NCBI GenBank assembly: GCA_937895845.1 | Contig: CALBLK010000010.1 | Location: forward strand, 1-10,356 | Reading direction: 5' to 3' | Length of the DNA stretch: 10,356 bases | From: an uncultured Prevotella sp. | Lineage (GTDB): Bacteria; Bacteroidota; Bacteroidia; Bacteroidales; Bacteroidaceae | Part shown: piece after piece, positions 1 to 7,562 of the stretch | Numbering within the stretch: position 1 is the stretch's first letter | Layout of the letters: each line of letters starts with the position of its first letter | Position numbers and translations under genes: made by a program | Notes under the pieces: generated by a model | What the model saw: only the letters and a program-made list of their open reading frames with translations | Told to the model about the DNA's origin: nothing | Databases searched by the model: none

Positions 1-99
1 ACGATAAAAATCTGAAGAATATACGGAAATACTTTGTCTGCTAATTTAATGTTATTTGTTATATAATAAAGAGGTGTTAAATCACGTTATTAAAGTTGT

Positions 100-1653
100 A
101 TGAGTATGAAGCGTTTCGTGTTGCCCCTGTTCCTTGTGGGAACATCCTTCATTTCCTTATCGGCTGCCGGGCTGACAGAGAACTTGCGTTATCATGTGGA
201 AATGCAGGCTACCATCTCACAGGGTAAAACTCCCCTGTGGCTTCAAGCAAACAGGTTCGGTCTCAGCTCTCTGGAACATTCCAATGGCTATCTCCGTGCC
301 GCTGTAATCAGACCTGTTCCATCTGACACGGTTGGCAAGTGGGGCCTGGGGTATGGCGCAGATGTGGCTGTGGCCAGCCATTTTTCCAGCCATACTGTTG
401 TGCAGCAGTGTTATGTTGAGTTGCGCTGGCTCAAAGGCTTGCTCTCCGTTGGAAGCAAGGAGTATCCGATGGAATTGAAAGACAACCAGCTGTCAAGCGG
501 CGCACAGACTTTTGGCATCAATGCCCGGCCCATTCCACAGGTTCGACTGGCCCTGCCCGATTATTGGACACTGCCAGTTCTGCATGACTGGCTCCATCTC
601 AAAGGGCATGTGGCTTTCGGACGGATGACAGATGACCGCTGGCAGCATGATTTTACTGACCGCAAGTCAAAATTTGTGGATGGCACACTTTATCACAGTA
701 AGGCCGGCTATCTGAAGATTGGACAACAGCATCGACGCTGGTCGCTTGAACTGGGGCTTGAAATGGGGGCGACTTTCGGTGGTACTGCCTACCGCCCCGG
801 TTCGGATGGCAAAATGGAAGTGCTACACAACAACAATGGCCTTGGTGCCTATTGGCAGGCCTTTGTGCCAGGCGGAAGTGATGTCAACGAGACAAACTAC
901 CGAAACATAGAGGGCAATCAACTGGGCAGCTGGCTCTTCCGATTTAACTATGACGATCCAGACTTAGGATGGAGCGTTTATGCGGATAAGTTCTTTGAGG
1001 ACCATTCGGCCATGTTCCAGCTTGATTACGATGGCTATGGCTCGGGTGACGAATGGAACCGAAAGAAGAAATGCCGCTACTTCATGTATGAATTCAAGGA
1101 CATCATGCTTGGTGCTGAACTGCGGCTGCACCGCGTAAACTGGTTGCATTCTGTTGTTGCCGAATACCTTTACACCAAATACCAGAGTGGTCCCATTTAC
1201 CATGACCACACACCCTCCATCAGTGACCATGTGGGTGGCCAGGATGATTTCTACAACCACTCCATCTTCACCGGGTGGCAACACTGGGGGCAGGTGATGG
1301 GCAACCCGCTTTATCTTTCGCCCATTTACAATAAGGACGGGCGCATCATGGTGGCTAACAACCGCTTTATGGCCATTCACCTGGGATGTAGCGGGACACT
1401 TGCCCACCGATTGGACTATCGGCTGTTAGCCACCTGGCAGGATGGCTTGGGCACATACATGAACCCTTACGCCCACAGGCGGTACAACACCAGTTTACTT
1501 GTTGAGGCTAACTATCAGTTTGCCAGTCGGAGCCTGTCAGGGTGGGGTGTTACCGGCTCTTTCGGTCTGGATACAGGCGAAATCCGAGGCAATAACAGCG
1601 GATTCCAGCTGACTGTGACCAAGCGTGGTGTCTTTGGCAAGCAGACAAAATAA
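100..1653 (+). CDS. Wzi-family capsule assembly outer-membrane protein
   Basis: The product is 517 residues and begins with a Sec signal peptide: MSMKRF, then a hydrophobic core ending near SLSAAG, about residue 24. The mature part alternates short amphipathic strands rich in Trp, Tyr and Gly, as expected of an outer-membrane beta-barrel. Stretches I recognise from the Bacteroidota Wzi family (Caps_assemb_Wzi) include the early PLWLQANRFGL, the central HLKGHVAFGRMTDD and LYHSKAGYLKIG, and the late GNPLYLSPIYN followed by NNRFMAIHLG and YRLLATWQDGLGTY. In E. coli, Wzi is a surface lectin that anchors capsule; the role in this organism is inferred from family membership. Length is normal for the family. 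The protein does not end in the terminal Phe common in barrels (it ends KQTK). Start could be ATG 100 or ATG 106 (MKRF); both leave the signal peptide intact and no ribosome binding site decides. No capsule synthesis genes sit beside it. Confidence 0.88.
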   Translation: MSMKRFVLPLFLVGTSFISLSAAGLTENLRYHVEMQATISQGKTPLWLQANRFGLSSLEHSNGYLRAAVIRPVPSDTVGKWGLGYGADVAVASHFSSHTVVQQCYVELRWLKGLLSVGSKEYPMELKDNQLSSGAQTFGINARPIPQVRLALPDYWTLPVLHDWLHLKGHVAFGRMTDDRWQHDFTDRKSKFVDGTLYHSKAGYLKIGQQHRRWSLELGLEMGATFGGTAYRPGSDGKMEVLHNNNGLGAYWQAFVPGGSDVNETNYRNIEGNQLGSWLFRFNYDDPDLGWSVYADKFFEDHSAMFQLDYDGYGSGDEWNRKKKCRYFMYEFKDIMLGAELRLHRVNWLHSVVAEYLYTKYQSGPIYHDHTPSISDHVGGQDDFYNHSIFTGWQHWGQVMGNPLYLSPIYNKDGRIMVANNRFMAIHLGCSGTLAHRLDYRLLATWQDGLGTYMNPYAHRRYNTSLLVEANYQFASRSLSGWGVTGSFGLDTGEIRGNNSGFQLTVTKRGVFGKQTK

Positions 1654-1669
1654 AGTATGTACTTGAACA

Positions 1670-2131
1670 ATGAGAAACAAAACCTTCCACTTATTCTTGC
1701 AGACATTGGTCGCAGTGACTATTAATTTTACTTGTATGTCTTGTACACTTGAAACATCTGACAATGGAAAACTTGACGGCTATTGGCATTTGGAACAGGT
1801 GGACACACTTGCAACCAGTGGTGTCTGCAATCTGTCTGACCATCTCGTCTTTTGGGCAGTGCAGGCCAAAATGCTGGCCTTGATAAACCGTGATGATTTT
1901 AATAACATCAGTGGCTACATCTTGCGTTTCTCACATGAAAGCGGAAGATTACGCCTTTTCGCCCCTTATCTTAACGACCGCCTCAATGGCGATGTAAGGA
2001 TTGACTCTCCAGAAGTACTGGCACCATTCGGTGTCAATGCCCTGGAGGAAGACTTTCTGGTTGAAAAGTTGTCTGGCAGTGTAATGTGTTTGAACAACGG
2101 TCAACTGCGGTTACACTTCAGAAAATTCTGA
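1670..2131 (+). CDS. Small putative lipoprotein, lipocalin-like fold suspected
   Basis: The product is 153 residues with an N-terminal hydrophobic stretch (residues 6-20) leading to FTCMSC. Cys25 is the likely lipidated residue and Cys22 an alternative. The box is loose compared with the usual LxGC but is tolerable for Bacteroidota. After the Cys come TLETSDN and then GYWHLEQVD (residues 37-45). A GxW motif like this near the mature start resembles the first strand of lipocalin-like or DUF-type small lipoproteins common in Bacteroidales, so a beta-rich periplasmic or surface fold is a reasonable guess. I cannot name the family with certainty. The gene starts 16 bp after the Wzi-like gene on the same strand, so the two are probably co-transcribed. 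No enzymatic motif is visible. Confidence 0.75.
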   Translation: MRNKTFHLFLQTLVAVTINFTCMSCTLETSDNGKLDGYWHLEQVDTLATSGVCNLSDHLVFWAVQAKMLALINRDDFNNISGYILRFSHESGRLRLFAPYLNDRLNGDVRIDSPEVLAPFGVNALEEDFLVEKLSGSVMCLNNGQLRLHFRKF

Positions 2132-2140
2132 ATAAACTTA

Positions 2141-2148
2141 TATCTTTG
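2141..2148 (+). promoter_or_regulatory. Isolated TAnnTTTG match (TATCTTTG), plus strand
   Basis: TATCTTTG matches the Bacteroidota -7 promoter consensus TAnnTTTG exactly. It lies 9 bp after the putative lipoprotein stop codon, in the convergent gap before the GNAT gene. I see no good TTTG -33 partner 19-21 bp upstream. If active it would start transcription antisense to the GNAT gene. It may be a chance match, since the short consensus appears elsewhere in the window with no gene downstream. Confidence 0.25.
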
Positions 2149-2201
2149 TCAATATAATCCAGCACCATCTAACCGGTGGCTAGTGTGGCTGCTGCCTTGC
2201 G

Positions 2202-2756
2202 TCAATCAGCCAAAAATAGTTGCATCACCAGAACATCATGGTATTTTGTACCGTCAAAAAGCCAGTTGGGCAGGGTTGCTGTGACCCCAAAGCCAAGACG
2301 TACAAACAGACGAGCAGAAACTGTGTTTTCTCGCGGAACAATGGCATAGAGCTGGTGCAAGTGTAGCGTTGTGCGAGCATAGTCGACAAGCTGGCGCAGA
2401 GCTGCGGTCGCCAGTCCCCGCTTACGGTAGCTGTCCTTGATGACGATACCCACTTCGGCACGCCGGTGGGCAGGACTGAAGTTGATGATGTCAGCGATAC
2501 CCACAGAGACACCGTTACTGTCGTCAACCATAAGTCTCATCTGACAGTCGGCATATATGTCATTGGTTGTGCCTGCAATGTAGTTATGCAGAACATAGCG
2601 TGAGTATGGCACATTAGTCAACCCAACGTTCCATATTTCCCGGTCATTCTCTAAGGCGTAGAGCGTGTCAAGGTCTTCTGGTTCCATGGCCCTCAGTGTG
2701 ACGTTGACCGGTTTCCTTACATTGACCGAATCTGACGAATAGTTGTGTACACTCAT
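2202..2756 (-). CDS. GNAT-family N-acetyltransferase, RimJ/RimL-like
   Basis: The product is 184 residues. It has the acetyl-CoA binding loop in motif A: DSYRKRGLATAAL at residues 108-120, with the R-x-x-G-x-A signature at R111, G114 and A116. A typical motif B follows, NTVSARLFVRLGF (residues 144-156). The start, VTLRAMEPEDLDTLYALEND (residues 19-38), is characteristic of the RimJ/RimL/SpeG-like branch (Acetyltransf_3). Such enzymes transfer acetyl from acetyl-CoA to an amino group on proteins, polyamines or sugars; the substrate cannot be read here. Its ATG overlaps the glycosyltransferase stop codon in an ATGA, so translation is probably coupled and this is the last gene of the operon. An amino-sugar or peptide substrate connected to the glycan gene is possible but only inferred. 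Confidence 0.85.
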   Translation of the reverse strand: MSVHNYSSDSVNVRKPVNVTLRAMEPEDLDTLYALENDREIWNVGLTNVPYSRYVLHNYIAGTTNDIYADCQMRLMVDDSNGVSVGIADIINFSPAHRRAEVGIVIKDSYRKRGLATAALRQLVDYARTTLHLHQLYAIVPRENTVSARLFVRLGFGVTATLPNWLFDGTKYHDVLVMQLFLAD

Positions 2757-3955
2757 TCTATAATGCCATAAGGGGTAATAATCATGTTGGGCTGCCGGTG
2801 ATAGAGTCCCAACAGGGTGTGCCTGTCTGGCGACTGCGCCATCAAATCCAAGATGGTGCTGTAAGAGTAGGCCTCCGTGTCGTAAACCACTATCTCCAAA
2901 GTGTGATTATCGGTTATTTTCTTCCGGGCCAGCGCGCCATGTCCACCAGTAAGGCTGTACTCGTCACCTTCAAAAAACTCGGCCTCCATTCCATGGCGGT
3001 CAACTATTTCGCGACAAGCCTTTATCATTAATGCCCTGCCAATGAAAATATAGACGGTTCGCAGAGGCACGCTGCTCACGCGAAATCCCATCGACTTGCG
3101 CATTTTGCCGGTCACCATGGCAAAAATGGCCGCCATAGCTTTGGCGTAGATGGCCCCCTTGACGGGCAGGGTGACCAGCAGGCTTAATTCGCCATAGTGT
3201 TTCCTGAAAAAGATGAGCATGGCCTGGTAGAACACGTGGACATAGCGGAATGAACTTTTCTGGGTGCTTTCGCCCTTGTAGTGCAAGATGGACACGGGAA
3301 AATACCAATTGGTGTACCCAGCCCGGTGCAGACGGTATGACAAGTCGATGTCCTCGCCATACATAAAAAAATCTTCATCCAGCAACCCGACCTTGTTGAG
3401 GGCTTTCCTGTCAAGTAGGCAGAATGCACCGCTCACAACCTCAATTCGCTGCGCGCTGTCCCATGGCAGGTAGCTCATGTAGTAACGGGCTAGCTTTCGG
3501 CTGCGCGGGAACCTTCGGCACAGTCCGCTCATTTTGTAGAATGAGGTGAGTGGGGTGGGGATGCCGCGACGTGATTCCATAGCCTTGCTGCCATCAGCGT
3601 TAAGCATTCTGACACCAAGCGCTCCAGAGCCTGGATGTGTCTCCATAAAGTCAATGGTCGCGCGTAGCGTGTCCTCGCCAACTACGGTGTCAGGGTTGAG
3701 CAGTAGCACATAGCGGCCACGGGCCATGCGTATGCCGATGTTGTTGGCGCGAGCAAAGCCCAGATTGTGCATATTGGCCACCACTTTCACATTTGGGTGG
3801 CGGCGCCGGATATGCTCCGACGAGTGGTCTGAGGAGTGGTTGTCAACCACGATCACCTCACCGTCAATACCTTTCAAGGCCTGCTCAACACTGCCGATGC
3901 ACTGGCTCAGGTAGTGCTTCACGTTGTAGCTCACTATGATGACGGATAGCTTCAT
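2753..3955 (-). CDS. Family 2 glycosyltransferase, rhamnosyltransferase-like
   Basis: The product is 400 residues. The GT-A nucleotide-sugar fold begins at once with MKLSVIIVSYN, followed by EVIVVDNHSSD (residues 33-43), NLGFARANNIG (64-74), the metal-binding region LLLNPDT (84-90), the acceptor-side GAFCLLDRKAL (176-186) and the catalytic FFMYGEDIDLSYR (196-208). This is the WbbL-like GT2 pattern used in surface-polysaccharide assembly. There is no N-terminal transmembrane segment; hydrophobic patches at about 256-282 and 300-306 may touch the membrane. Residues about 300-400 lie outside the catalytic core and I do not recognise them. Start: the frame is open upstream to 4258, but that extension lies over the membrane-protein gene and has no GT2 similarity, whereas ATG 3955 begins exactly at the fold and forms an ATGA overlap with the upstream stop. 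Donor and acceptor are unknown. Confidence 0.9.
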   Translation of the reverse strand: MKLSVIIVSYNVKHYLSQCIGSVEQALKGIDGEVIVVDNHSSDHSSEHIRRRHPNVKVVANMHNLGFARANNIGIRMARGRYVLLLNPDTVVGEDTLRATIDFMETHPGSGALGVRMLNADGSKAMESRRGIPTPLTSFYKMSGLCRRFPRSRKLARYYMSYLPWDSAQRIEVVSGAFCLLDRKALNKVGLLDEDFFMYGEDIDLSYRLHRAGYTNWYFPVSILHYKGESTQKSSFRYVHVFYQAMLIFFRKHYGELSLLVTLPVKGAIYAKAMAAIFAMVTGKMRKSMGFRVSSVPLRTVYIFIGRALMIKACREIVDRHGMEAEFFEGDEYSLTGGHGALARKKITDNHTLEIVVYDTEAYSYSTILDLMAQSPDRHTLLGLYHRQPNMIITPYGIIE

Positions 3956-4377
3956 GGCCGTTCTTCTCCTGTTTCTTCCTCGCAGCGCGCTCTGCTTGGG
4001 TAGACAAAGGGAAGGCAGAGCAGCAAGATGATGGCCATATAGCCAAAGGCAGTGCTCAGTGTCCCATAGTAGAGCAGGGTGTTCATTATGATGAGCAGTT
4101 GCAAAAGTGACAGTCTGAGCAGTGCCAGCCCCAGCATACCCTTGGTGCCACAGGTTACCAGTCTGGCGCGCATACGTTTGGTCTTGAACAGCCGGAGTGC
4201 GGTCGGTATAGCTACAATAGTGACCAGTTCGGCTACTGTCTGTATGCCGAATTCCCACCGGCTGTCCATTACGAGAAAACCTTCCGCTTCATCAAGGCTC
4301 TCAAACGCTGCGACAAGGAAGGCTACGGTAGCCAGTCCGGCCCAGAATATTATTCGCAGTTTCTTGTCTGTTGTCAT
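3952..4377 (-). CDS. Small four-helix membrane protein, unknown function
   Basis: The product is 141 residues, mostly hydrophobic. Four membrane segments can be drawn at about residues 8-25, 45-63, 80-103 and 108-126. A basic loop (KTKRMRAR, 65-72) lies between helices 2 and 3, suggesting a cytoplasmic loop, and the tail is polar and acidic (RCEEETGEERP). I recognise no family. The gene begins 42 bp after recR stops, and its TGA overlaps the glycosyltransferase ATG (ATGA). That translational coupling supports it being a real gene and suggests its product works with the glycosyltransferase, perhaps as a membrane partner. That role is inference from position only. Confidence 0.75.
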   Translation of the reverse strand: MTTDKKLRIIFWAGLATVAFLVAAFESLDEAEGFLVMDSRWEFGIQTVAELVTIVAIPTALRLFKTKRMRARLVTCGTKGMLGLALLRLSLLQLLIIMNTLLYYGTLSTAFGYMAIILLLCLPFVYPSRARCEEETGEERP

Positions 4378-4419
4378 TATCGTTACTTTTGTATTTGCAA
4401 TGTCTCCGGCCTGCGGCTG

Positions 4420-5034
4420 TTATCCCTCAAAGGCCGTTCTGTTTACAATGGAACGTCCCAAGGTAATTTCATCTGCATATTCCAACTCATCGCCTACGGC
4501 AATGCCGCGGGCAATAACGGTAGTTCTAACATGAAGTGGTGACAGTTTGCGATTGATGTAAAAGTTGGTTGTATCGCCCTCCATTGTAGGACTGAGCGCG
4601 AATATCACCTCATTCACACCGCCAGCTGCCACTCTGTCTACCAGTGACTCAATGGCAATATCGCCAGGTCCGACACCCTCCATTGGCGAGATGACACCGC
4701 CAAGCACATGGTAGAGTCCGTGGTACTGCTGGGTGTTTTCAATGGCCATTACATCCTGAATGTTTTCCACCACGCAGATGACAGACGTGTCACGATGCCT
4801 GTCTGCACAGATGGGGCACACCTCGGTATCGCTGATGTTATGGCACACGCGGCAGTGGCGTATGTCGCGGCGTACGTGGGCGATGGTTTGTGCGAAGTGC
4901 TCCACCTCACAGGTATCACGCTTGAGCAGATGCAGTACAAGCCGCAGTGCTGTCTTGCGCCCAATGCCGGGCAACTGTTGAAACTCGTCCACGGCCTGCT
5001 CCAGTAACTTTGAAGGAAACTCTTGATTTGTCAT
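4420..5034 (-). CDS. recR: Recombination mediator protein RecR
   Basis: The product is 204 residues, the usual RecR length, with all three hallmark regions. The helix-hairpin-helix is LPGIGRKTALRLVLHLL (residues 21-37). The four-cysteine zinc finger is C61, C64, C73 and C76. The Toprim domain starts at VICVVENIQDVMAIE (86-100), with LGGVISPMEGVGPGDI following (111-126). RecR works with RecO (and RecF where present) to load RecA onto SSB-covered single-stranded DNA at gaps, forming a ring clamp on DNA. The ATG overlaps the stop of the ABC-F gene in an ATGA, so its translation is probably coupled to that gene. Nothing is missing or truncated. Confidence 0.97.
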   Translation of the reverse strand: MTNQEFPSKLLEQAVDEFQQLPGIGRKTALRLVLHLLKRDTCEVEHFAQTIAHVRRDIRHCRVCHNISDTEVCPICADRHRDTSVICVVENIQDVMAIENTQQYHGLYHVLGGVISPMEGVGPGDIAIESLVDRVAAGGVNEVIFALSPTMEGDTTNFYINRKLSPLHVRTTVIARGIAVGDELEYADEITLGRSIVNRTAFEG

Positions 5035-6827
5035 TGCTCTATATCACTTAGTTCCAACCACCTATCGGACTTCATGTCAAGTTCTTCTTTTATCTCGGCC
5101 AGACGCTTGCTTATGCGTGTTAGCTCGCCTATATCGCTCAGTCCGCCGCAGAGCCTGTCCTCTATAACCTTCTGCTCGGTCTCCAGAGCGGTGATGTCTG
5201 TCTCCAGTTGTGCCAGTTCTCGTTTTTCCTTGTAGGACAGGCGGTGTCTGGACGGGACAGGGGCAGGGACAGTGGGTTTGACCACAGTCACTGTGTTTGA
5301 CTTGACAGTCTTGTCAACGTTGTTGGCTCTACGTTCGGCTTCCACCCACTCCCTGTATTGGGTATAGTTGCCAGGAAAGTCCTGGATTACACCCTGTCCC
5401 TTGAACACCAGCAGATGGTCAACAACTTTATCCATGAAGTAGCGGTCGTGGCTCACAACAATCACGCAGCCGGGGAAGTCTGCCAGATACTCCTCAAGTA
5501 TCTGCAGGGTAACGATGTCCATGTCATTTGTAGGCTCGTCGAGCACTAGAAAGTTTGGGTTGTGCATCAGCACAGAGCAGAGGTAAAGCCTTCGCTGCTC
5601 GCCGCCGCTCAGTTTGTAAACATAGTTTTGCTGCTGCTCTGGGCTGAACAGAAAGTACTGTAGAAACTGGGCCGCGCTGAGATGGTGGCCGCGGCCTGTG
5701 TCAATACAGTCCGCTATATCGGTGATGACATCAATTACCTTCTTGTTGCGGTCAAACCGCTGACCGTCCTGCGAGAAGTAGCCAAACCGCACTGTGTCAC
5801 CCACGCAGATAGTTCCCGAATCAGGGACTATTTGCCCAAGTAGCATTTTGATGAAGGTTGATTTACCTGTGCCATTATTGCCAACAATGCCCATCTTCTC
5901 AAAGCGGGCGAAGTTATAGTTGAAATTTCTCATGATGACACAGTCGTCAGACCACGCCTTTGACACGTTCTGACACTCGAAAATCTTACTACCGATATAT
6001 GCGTTGCCAGCCTTCAGCCGGATTTGCCGTTCCACAATTCGCAGACGGGCCTTTTTTTGTAGTTCATAGAATGCATTTTCCCTGTACTTGGCCTTGTGGC
6101 CACGCGCCTGCGGCATTCGCCTCATCCACTCAAGTTCGGTGCGGTAGAGGTTGTTAGCCCGAGCTGCCTCGGCTCTGTGTGCATCAATGCGCTCTTGTCG
6201 CTTCTCCAGATAATAAGCGTAGTTACCGTGGTAAGTATACACGCATTTGTCGTCAAGCTCAAGGATAACGGAGCATACACGGTCAAGGAAATAACGGTCG
6301 TGGGTGACCATGAGCAGAGTGCGTTTGCCATGTGCCAAATAGTCCTCAAGCCATTCTGTTATCTCTAAATCCAGATGGTTGGTAGGCTCATCGAGTATCA
6401 ACAGGTCTGGTTCTGTAATGAGTACGTTGGCCAGCGCCACGCGCTTCTGCTGTCCGCCGCTTAACTGTCCCACGGGCTGGTCAAGGCGGTTTATCTTCAG
6501 CCTGGTGAGTATTTGTTTGGCTTTCAGCACCAGACTCTCGTCACCATGATGGTTGAAGCAGGCATCAAGTACTGTCTCGTCTGAATTAAACTTGGGTGAT
6601 TGCTCAAGCATACCCACCTTGAGCCCGCTCTTGAACACGATGCGACCCTCGTCATGGCCCTCTTTACCACTGATGATAGAGAGTAGGGTAGACTTGCCAG
6701 TGCCGTTGCGTCCCATAAGTCCGACACGTTGTCCCTCGGCAACACTGAAATTGATGTCGTCAAACAGGGTGAGAGCGCCGAACGACTTCGACAGGTGCTG
6801 CACATTAAGCATGGGGGTTGCTTTCAT
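5031..6827 (-). CDS. uup: ABC-F family ATPase, Uup-like
   Basis: Two ABC ATPase domains sit in tandem with no membrane domain. Counting from GTG 6830, domain 1 has Walker A GRNGTGKS (40-47), signature LSGGQQ (123-128), Walker B LLILDEPTNHLD (143-154) and switch His177. Domain 2 has GNNGTGKS (317-324), LSGGEQ (407-412), FLVLDEPTND (427-436) and His461. A charged linker lies between them (about 205-285, with RRMPQARGHKAKYRENAF at 237-254). A Pro-rich spacer (519-528) leads to LSYKEKRELAQLE (531-543) and a C-terminal coiled coil to about 590. That tail and the arginine-rich linker motif point to Uup. ABC-F proteins act on ribosomes; E. coli Uup also affects tandem-repeat deletion and transposon excision and binds branched DNA. 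Start: an AGGA lies upstream of a GTG (6830) and an ATG (6827). I prefer the ATG, giving 598 residues; ATG 6812 is possible. Confidence 0.92.
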   Translation of the reverse strand: MKATPMLNVQHLSKSFGALTLFDDINFSVAEGQRVGLMGRNGTGKSTLLSIISGKEGHDEGRIVFKSGLKVGMLEQSPKFNSDETVLDACFNHHGDESLVLKAKQILTRLKINRLDQPVGQLSGGQQKRVALANVLITEPDLLILDEPTNHLDLEITEWLEDYLAHGKRTLLMVTHDRYFLDRVCSVILELDDKCVYTYHGNYAYYLEKRQERIDAHRAEAARANNLYRTELEWMRRMPQARGHKAKYRENAFYELQKKARLRIVERQIRLKAGNAYIGSKIFECQNVSKAWSDDCVIMRNFNYNFARFEKMGIVGNNGTGKSTFIKMLLGQIVPDSGTICVGDTVRFGYFSQDGQRFDRNKKVIDVITDIADCIDTGRGHHLSAAQFLQYFLFSPEQQQNYVYKLSGGEQRRLYLCSVLMHNPNFLVLDEPTNDMDIVTLQILEEYLADFPGCVIVVSHDRYFMDKVVDHLLVFKGQGVIQDFPGNYTQYREWVEAERRANNVDKTVKSNTVTVVKPTVPAPVPSRHRLSYKEKRELAQLETDITALETEQKVIEDRLCGGLSDIGELTRISKRLAEIKEELDMKSDRWLELSDIEQ

Positions 6828-6858
6828 CACAGTGTTTCCTTTGGATTTATGATCAATT

Positions 6859-7473
6859 TCAAAGCTCTGTGGCGGCGTTAAGCGAACTGTTTATCATTCC
6901 GATGTAGTCTAAAATTTCCTGGCGGCCCTGTTTCTTCTCCGATGAGGTAACGAAGATAGGGGGCAGTTCCTCCCAAGTCTCACCAAGCTTGACCTTGTAA
7001 GCCTCCACGTTGGCCTTGACCTTGGCTGCGCTAAGCTTGTCGGCCTTGGTGAACACGATGCTGAATGGCACGTTGCTAGTTCCAAGCCAATTGATAAATT
7101 CGAGGTCAATCCGCTGTGGTTCCAACCTAATATCAACCAGCACAAACACGTTAACCAATTGCTCGCGCTGCAGGATGTATCCTTGAATCATTTGTTCAAG
7201 TTTGGCAATTTCTGTCTTCGAACGCTTGGCAAAACCATAGCCTGGCAAGTCAACCAGGTACCACTCGCGGTTAATGATGAAGTGGTTGATGAGCAGTGTC
7301 TTACCTGGTGTCGACGAGGTCTTAGCCAGTCGTCTGTTGTTGCAGAGCATATTGATAAGGCTTGACTTGCCCACGTTTGACCGTCCTATAAAGGCGTATT
7401 CTGGCCTGTTGTCACCAGGGCACATACTTACTCTCGGCGCACTCAGTGTGAACTCGGCTGTCTTGATTTCCAT
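6859..7473 (-). CDS. engB: Ribosome biogenesis GTPase EngB (YihA/YsxC)
   Basis: The product is 204 residues. It carries a TRAFAC-class GTPase domain with P-loop GRSNVGKSS (30-38), switch I containing TSSTPGKT (52-59), G3 DLPGYGFAKRSK (75-86), G4 TKAD (142-145) and G5 TSS (176-178). The DLPGYG form and the TSSTPGKT segment are specific to EngB, which is needed for late assembly of the large ribosomal subunit. Start: the frame is open to an ATG at 7518, but the 15 added residues (MSFFFSNFAEQNDND) are unlike the family, and the conserved EngB start MEIKTAEF begins at ATG 7473. A TAAATTTG box (7542-7535) fits a transcript start a few bases from 7518, which would leave a leader of about 50 bases for the 7473 start. 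It appears to lead the six-gene minus-strand operon; the ABC-F gene follows after 31 bp. Confidence 0.96.
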   Translation of the reverse strand: MEIKTAEFTLSAPRVSMCPGDNRPEYAFIGRSNVGKSSLINMLCNNRRLAKTSSTPGKTLLINHFIINREWYLVDLPGYGFAKRSKTEIAKLEQMIQGYILQREQLVNVFVLVDIRLEPQRIDLEFINWLGTSNVPFSIVFTKADKLSAAKVKANVEAYKVKLGETWEELPPIFVTSSEKKQGRQEILDYIGMINSSLNAATEL

Positions 7474-7534
7474 ATCATTGTCATTTTGTTCTGCAAAATT
7501 ACTAAAAAAAAACGACAAGTATTGTGCAAGTCAG

Positions 7535-7542
7535 CAAATTTA
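7535..7542 (-). promoter_or_regulatory. engB: Probable -7 box for the engB operon
   Basis: On the minus strand this reads TAAATTTG, an exact match to the Bacteroidota -7 consensus TAnnTTTG. It lies 62-69 bp before the engB start codon at 7473, so transcription would begin around 7525-7530. I see no clear TTTG -33 element 19-21 bp upstream, so the call rests on the -7 match and on position ahead of a long operon. Confidence 0.45.
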
Positions 7543-7562
7543 CAACTTTTGAAACAAGCAGA

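Noticed and set aside
91..98. TAAAGTTG as a promoter for the Wzi-like gene
   Set aside because: It has one mismatch to the consensus and would place the transcript start after the start codon. No better promoter could be assigned in 1-99.
964..1407. 147-codon open frame on the minus strand
   Set aside because: It lies entirely opposite the Wzi-like gene, whose protein matches its family throughout. The antisense product has no recognisable motif or signal.
2161..2200. Possible rho-independent terminator between the convergent genes
   Set aside because: Only imperfect stems with bulges can be drawn, and no run of T follows on either strand.
3956..4258. 101-residue N-terminal extension of the glycosyltransferase
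   Set aside because: It overlaps the membrane-protein gene in another frame and has no GT2 similarity. ATG 3955 starts exactly at the fold and gives an ATGA overlap.
4384..4391. TACTTTTG, a -7 consensus match on the plus strand
   Set aside because: It lies in the short gap between recR and the membrane-protein gene, with no plus-strand gene downstream. Likely chance in a short consensus.
4079..4534. 151-codon open frame on the plus strand
   Set aside because: It crosses the membrane-protein gene and the end of recR on the other strand. The product is Ser/Thr/Ala-rich shadow sequence with no domain.
7474..7518. 15-residue N-terminal extension of EngB
   Set aside because: The conserved family start MEIKTAEF begins at 7473, and the predicted transcript start would leave almost no leader for an ATG at 7518.
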